Shown: piece after piece, positions 61,270 through 64,000 of the stretch
How the letters are laid out: every line of letters begins with the position of its first letter
Position numbering within the stretch: position 1 is the first letter of the stretch
DNA from: Leuconostocaceae bacterium ESL0723
GTDB lineage: Bacteria > Bacillota > Bacilli > Lactobacillales > Lactobacillaceae
Length of the DNA: 64,000 nucleotides
Direction of reading: 5' to 3'
Assembly (NCBI GenBank): GCA_029392055.1
Contig: CP113928.1
Coordinates: 866,501-930,500, forward strand
Notes under the pieces: model-generated
Database searches by the model: none
What the model saw: the letters and a program-made list of their open reading frames with translations, nothing else
Told to the model about the DNA's origin: nothing
Translations under genes and position numbers: made by a program

Positions 61270-62169
61270 TTATAACTCCTTGAAAGATCTTAGGGCCAAA
61301 ATGTGCTCGGCGGCCCGTTGGTGCTCTTCAACGTTGGGATGACGGTTAGCGGTCAAAACCGCCCAGTCACTAGTATCAACCACTTCCAAGTGGTCAAAAC
61401 GGCGGCTCTCCTGCTGAAAAATGTCGACGTACTCGCCATTAAAGGGCGTTAACAGCAGGACTTTGGCATCGTGGAAACGCTTGACCAACTCCAGTAAGTA
61501 GACCCGCAGCCCAAAGGTAAATTCCTGACGACTGGCCCCGTAGTTAAAGTCATTTAGGCCATAGTTCACGATGACCAGGTCCGTTTGGACGCGGGGTCGG
61601 GCAATTCCAGGGCTAACCTGCCAGAGGGCCGTAATCGCGGTTGGTTCCTGAAACGGTGCCCGCCGGGTTAGGCCGGTGCCACCATAGGCAATCCGGGCCA
61701 AGGGCCGACCTACCTGCTGGGACACCAGACTGGGAAAGCTTTGGGCCGGCAGGTTCTGATTACCAGCCATTAATTCACCGGCAGTAATTGAGTCCCCCAC
61801 AAAGGTTAGGTAGGGCTTGTCAACCGGCACTGGCTTTAGGTCTAAATCGGTACGGATAGCAGTCAGGACGACCCCGTTTTGCCAGAGAGCTACCTGCCCT
61901 TGGTCTAGTTGATCTAGGACCAGCTGGTTATGCCCGGCGGCGACGTTAATTTTCAATTGGTTACCGGTCAGCGTCACTTGACCAGCAGCCACCCCGTCGT
62001 GAAGGACCGTAAAGGTCAAGGCTGGGTAAGGTTCTAAAAATTCTAAGGTTACTGGTCCAGCTGCTGGACTAATAAAGTCCACGATGGCACCGTACTGGCT
62101 GGTCACTAGGCCAGCCTCGCTAAGGCCCCATTCGGGTGACAGGAAGGCCTGGGTATCTGCTGAAGTCAT
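61270..62169 (-). CDS. SGNH/GDSL-family hydrolase
   Basis: This 299-residue protein has an N-terminal beta-sandwich-like region (about residues 1-115) and a GDSL/SGNH esterase domain. FVGDSITAG carries the nucleophile Ser, GGTGLTRR the Gly block, VNYGLNDFNYG the Gly-x-Asn-Asp block and ANRHPN the catalytic His. It has no signal peptide, so it is cytosolic. This two-domain layout resembles bacterial carbohydrate esterases; the acyl substrate is unknown. The ATG overlaps the prs stop by 4 nt and the gene abuts the reductase. Confidence 0.82.
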   Translation of the reverse strand: MTSADTQAFLSPEWGLSEAGLVTSQYGAIVDFISPAAGPVTLEFLEPYPALTFTVLHDGVAAGQVTLTGNQLKINVAAGHNQLVLDQLDQGQVALWQNGVVLTAIRTDLDLKPVPVDKPYLTFVGDSITAGELMAGNQNLPAQSFPSLVSQQVGRPLARIAYGGTGLTRRAPFQEPTAITALWQVSPGIARPRVQTDLVIVNYGLNDFNYGASRQEFTFGLRVYLLELVKRFHDAKVLLLTPFNGEYVDIFQQESRRFDHLEVVDTSDWAVLTANRHPNVEEHQRAAEHILALRSFKEL

Positions 62170-63140
62170 AAGGATACTTCCGGATTATCTGGGCTGGTGA
62201 GCATACCAGCCATACTTTCATGGTTAATGACGCGGCGCAGCCCTTCGGCAAAGAGTGGCGCCACTGACAGCTCAACCAGCTTATCGAAGCGCTTCTCAGC
62301 TGGAATTTCGATGGTGTTGGTGACAATCACGCGGTCAAGGGGAGCCGCTTCCAAGCGTTCCACTGCATGATGGGACAGGACCGGGTGGGTGGCCAGGGCA
62401 TCAATCTTAGTGGCCCCGGCATCGGCCAAGGCCTGGCTGGCCTGGGCCATGGTCCGGCCTGAATCAATGATGTCATCCATCAAGATGGCATGCTTACCAG
62501 CCACCGTACCGGTGATTTGGAAATGCTTGGCCTGGCCATGCTCCTCTTCACGGGCATCGACAATGGCCCAGTTGGCATTAAGGACCTTGGCAAAGTTCTG
62601 GACCATTTTTAAGCTGTTAGGGTCGGGTGAAACCACCACCACGTCATCCCCAGTCAGTCCCTGCTCGTAAAAGTAGTGACTTTGAACCGGGGTGGCCAGT
62701 AAGTGGTCAACTGGGATATCAAAGAAACCCTGTACCTGGCTGGTATGTAGGTCCATGGCCATTAACCGCTTAACCCCTTGGGTTTCCAAGAGGTCAGCGA
62801 TTAAGCGGGCAACGATTGGTTCCCGGGAACGGGCCTTGCGGTCGGAACGTGCATAGCCAAAGTAAGGAATAATCACGTTGATTGACCGAGCGGAAGTGCG
62901 GCGGGCTGCGTCAATGAAGACCATCAGCCGCATCAGGTTGTCGTGCACCGGGGTGGTAATCCCCTGAATGACGTAGACATCCTGTCCGCGGACCGAGTCG
63001 ACAATCCGTTCGTAAATTTCGTTATCGGCAAAGGTCTCTAAATCGACCGCTGCCAAGGGAATATCAGAAATTGATGCAATTTCCTCAGCCAGACTGGGAT
63101 TACTACCCAGCTGAAAAAGTCGGTACTCGGGGTTACTCAT
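62166..63140 (-). CDS. prs: Divergent ribose-phosphate pyrophosphokinase (Prs paralogue)
   Basis: This 324-residue Prs homologue aligns over its whole length: IPYFGYARSDRKARSREP, MDLHTSQVQGFFDIPVDHL and the PRPP loop LMDDIIDSGRTM. The catalytic flexible loop differs: the usual D-K-R-R reads D-A-R-E, removing the lysine and one arginine important in B. subtilis Prs. The SPDHGG segment also reads SPDPNS. It resembles the second, divergent Prs type I recall from Lactobacillales, so a canonical Prs is expected elsewhere. PRPP synthesis by this copy is uncertain. A TATAAT lies at 63177-63182. First gene of prs-SGNH-reductase. Confidence 0.82.
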   Translation of the reverse strand: MSNPEYRLFQLGSNPSLAEEIASISDIPLAAVDLETFADNEIYERIVDSVRGQDVYVIQGITTPVHDNLMRLMVFIDAARRTSARSINVIIPYFGYARSDRKARSREPIVARLIADLLETQGVKRLMAMDLHTSQVQGFFDIPVDHLLATPVQSHYFYEQGLTGDDVVVVSPDPNSLKMVQNFAKVLNANWAIVDAREEEHGQAKHFQITGTVAGKHAILMDDIIDSGRTMAQASQALADAGATKIDALATHPVLSHHAVERLEAAPLDRVIVTNTIEIPAEKRFDKLVELSVAPLFAEGLRRVINHESMAGMLTSPDNPEVSL

Positions 63141-63191
63141 GTTTTCCTGCCTTCATTCCTTTGCTTTACTTATCTGATTATAACAGCAATT

Positions 63192-64000
63192 TTAAACCTT
63201 TTTGGGCATGAAATCAGCGGGCTTCAAGTCCGCCATGCCAATCATCGGATCGATACTTTGCTCCTGAATTGCCGCAACGGTTAGCTGGTGCTTAACGGGT
63301 GCGCCTGGTTCACGAGTAGCCGCAACGGACCGGCTAGGGGTAGCTGCCACAATTGTGGACTGATTACTTTTGGCTGTGTCAGTCCCAGCTGTCTTAGCCT
63401 GGCTCACCGAGTCTTTAACACCTACTTTGCCAACCTGCAAGCGCTGGGCTAGGGCCGTCTGCCGGGCTGGCACTGGTGTTTGGGCGGCCCGTTCAAAGGC
63501 AGCCCGACTACCAACCAGGATCAGGGCTTCCTTCGCCCGAGTCAGCCCAGTATAGAGCAGGTTGCGGTTTAACATCATGTGGAATTGGTCAGCCAGAACC
63601 AGTAAAACCAGCTTAAATTCGTTGCCCTGGGCCTTGTGAACCGTGGTGGCATAGGCCAGGGTCAGCTGTCCCAAATCCTTTTTGTCATAGGTGACTTCCT
63701 TGCCATCAAAGTCAACGACCAGGCCGTCCGCCTGCTGACCAGAATCTTTTTGGTAGTGAACGGCCAAAACCGTCCCCATGTCACCGTTATAAATATCACG
63801 TTCACTGTCGTTTTCTAATTGTAGAACCTTGTCCCCTTTTCGGAAAACAAATTGGCCCCGTTGGAGCGATTTTTGGCCCGGACGACTAGGATTAAAACAT
63901 TCCTGGGCTAGCTGGTTGAGGGCGACCACCCCACTGCTCCCCTTGTACATCGGCGTTAAAATTTGAACATCCTGGGCCGTGAAGCCTTTTTTAATCGCAG
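63192..64000 (-). CDS. recD2: RecD2-type DNA helicase, C-terminal part (runs off the right edge)
   Basis: The last 269 or so residues of a superfamily 1B 5'-3' helicase of the RecD2/TraA family are present. Seen are QILTPMYKGSSGVVALNQLA, FRKGDKVLQLENDSERDIYN with GDMGTVLAV (SH3-like insertion), LAYATTVHKAQGNEFKLVL (motif V region) and LYTGLTRAKEALILVG (motif VI, Arg finger). A low-complexity Ser/Ala/Thr-rich tail of about 90 residues ends MADLKPADFMPKKV. The N-terminal and Walker A regions are outside the window. Confidence 0.88.
   Translation of the reverse strand, partial: AIKKGFTAQDVQILTPMYKGSSGVVALNQLAQECFNPSRPGQKSLQRGQFVFRKGDKVLQLENDSERDIYNGDMGTVLAVHYQKDSGQQADGLVVDFDGKEVTYDKKDLGQLTLAYATTVHKAQGNEFKLVLLVLADQFHMMLNRNLLYTGLTRAKEALILVGSRAAFERAAQTPVPARQTALAQRLQVGKVGVKDSVSQAKTAGTDTAKSNQSTIVAATPSRSVAATREPGAPVKHQLTVAAIQEQSIDPMIGMADLKPADFMPKKV

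Overview
The window looks like chromosomal DNA of a low-GC-phylum lactic acid bacterium (Firmicutes, Lactobacillales, most likely Lactobacillaceae), although base composition here is close to half G+C. Supporting signs are the gene order rimP-nusA-ylxR-ylxQ-infB-rbfA-truB-ribF-hrcA-grpE-dnaK-dnaJ, a mevalonate-pathway operon, a T-box ahead of hisS-aspS, cysteine-free S14 and L33, a manganese-type pyrophosphatase, an EbsA-like protein, the dinG-ypmB-aspB-asnS-dnaD block and strong Shine-Dalgarno sites with frequent ATGA/TAATG overlaps. I see no prophage, insertion sequence, CRISPR array or rRNA. The genus cannot be fixed from this window alone.

Layout, left to right (most genes on the minus strand): 5' part of xerD, cvfB, yqeY, rpsU; hisS-aspS-yitT behind a T-box; pnuC with a structured leader; a Mn/Zn-type ABC importer (ATPase, permease, binding protein); the only non-coding stretch longer than 300 bases (9851-10208); tRNA-Ser(CGA) and typA; a UPF0223 gene with suhB; an uncharacterised gene; def (+); the heat-shock operon hrcA-grpE-dnaK-dnaJ with CIRCE elements; ribF, truB, an aminotransferase; the rimP-to-rbfA translation/transcription operon; rpmG-rpsN; ppaC; parE-parC; plsY (+); relA with a membrane protein and dtd; an MFS exporter (+); an rluD-pyrR-carA-like-carB-like-small ORF cluster; RNase H-like (+), GNAT, rlmL; dnaD-asnS-aspB-ypmB; dinG; the mevalonate operon mvk-mvaD-pmk-fni (+); purB; prs-SGNH hydrolase-aldo/keto reductase; and the 3' part of recD2 at the right edge.

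Most of this is ordinary housekeeping. The unusual signal is a set of intact, in-frame genes whose products have lost catalytic residues. The strongest case is at 40057-43934, directly behind pyrR. It encodes a CarA-like protein lacking the whole glutaminase triad (Cys to Gly, His to Phe, Glu to Asp), overlapping a CarB-like protein of 844 residues. The CarB-like protein has lost metal and ATP residues, most of its second ATP-grasp half and the C-terminal regulatory domain, and it overlaps a 98-residue protein I do not recognise. No pyrB/C/D/E/F is present nearby. This looks like a maintained carbamoyl-phosphate-synthase-derived pseudoenzyme complex and is my best candidate for an undescribed system. 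Related cases are a DinG with an intact DEDDh exonuclease but a helicase box changed from DEAH to LEAP, a Prs paralogue without the usual flexible-loop lysine/arginine, and a DnaJ whose zinc-finger domain is cleanly absent.

Regulatory features visible directly are the hisS T-box with promoter and terminator, two CIRCE-type repeats flanking the hrcA promoter, a pseudoknot-capable pnuC leader resembling the NAD+-II class, a hairpin with a T-run ahead of rimP, a cre-like site ahead of the MFS gene, and a dozen intrinsic terminators. All assignments rest on reading motifs by eye; no database search was run.
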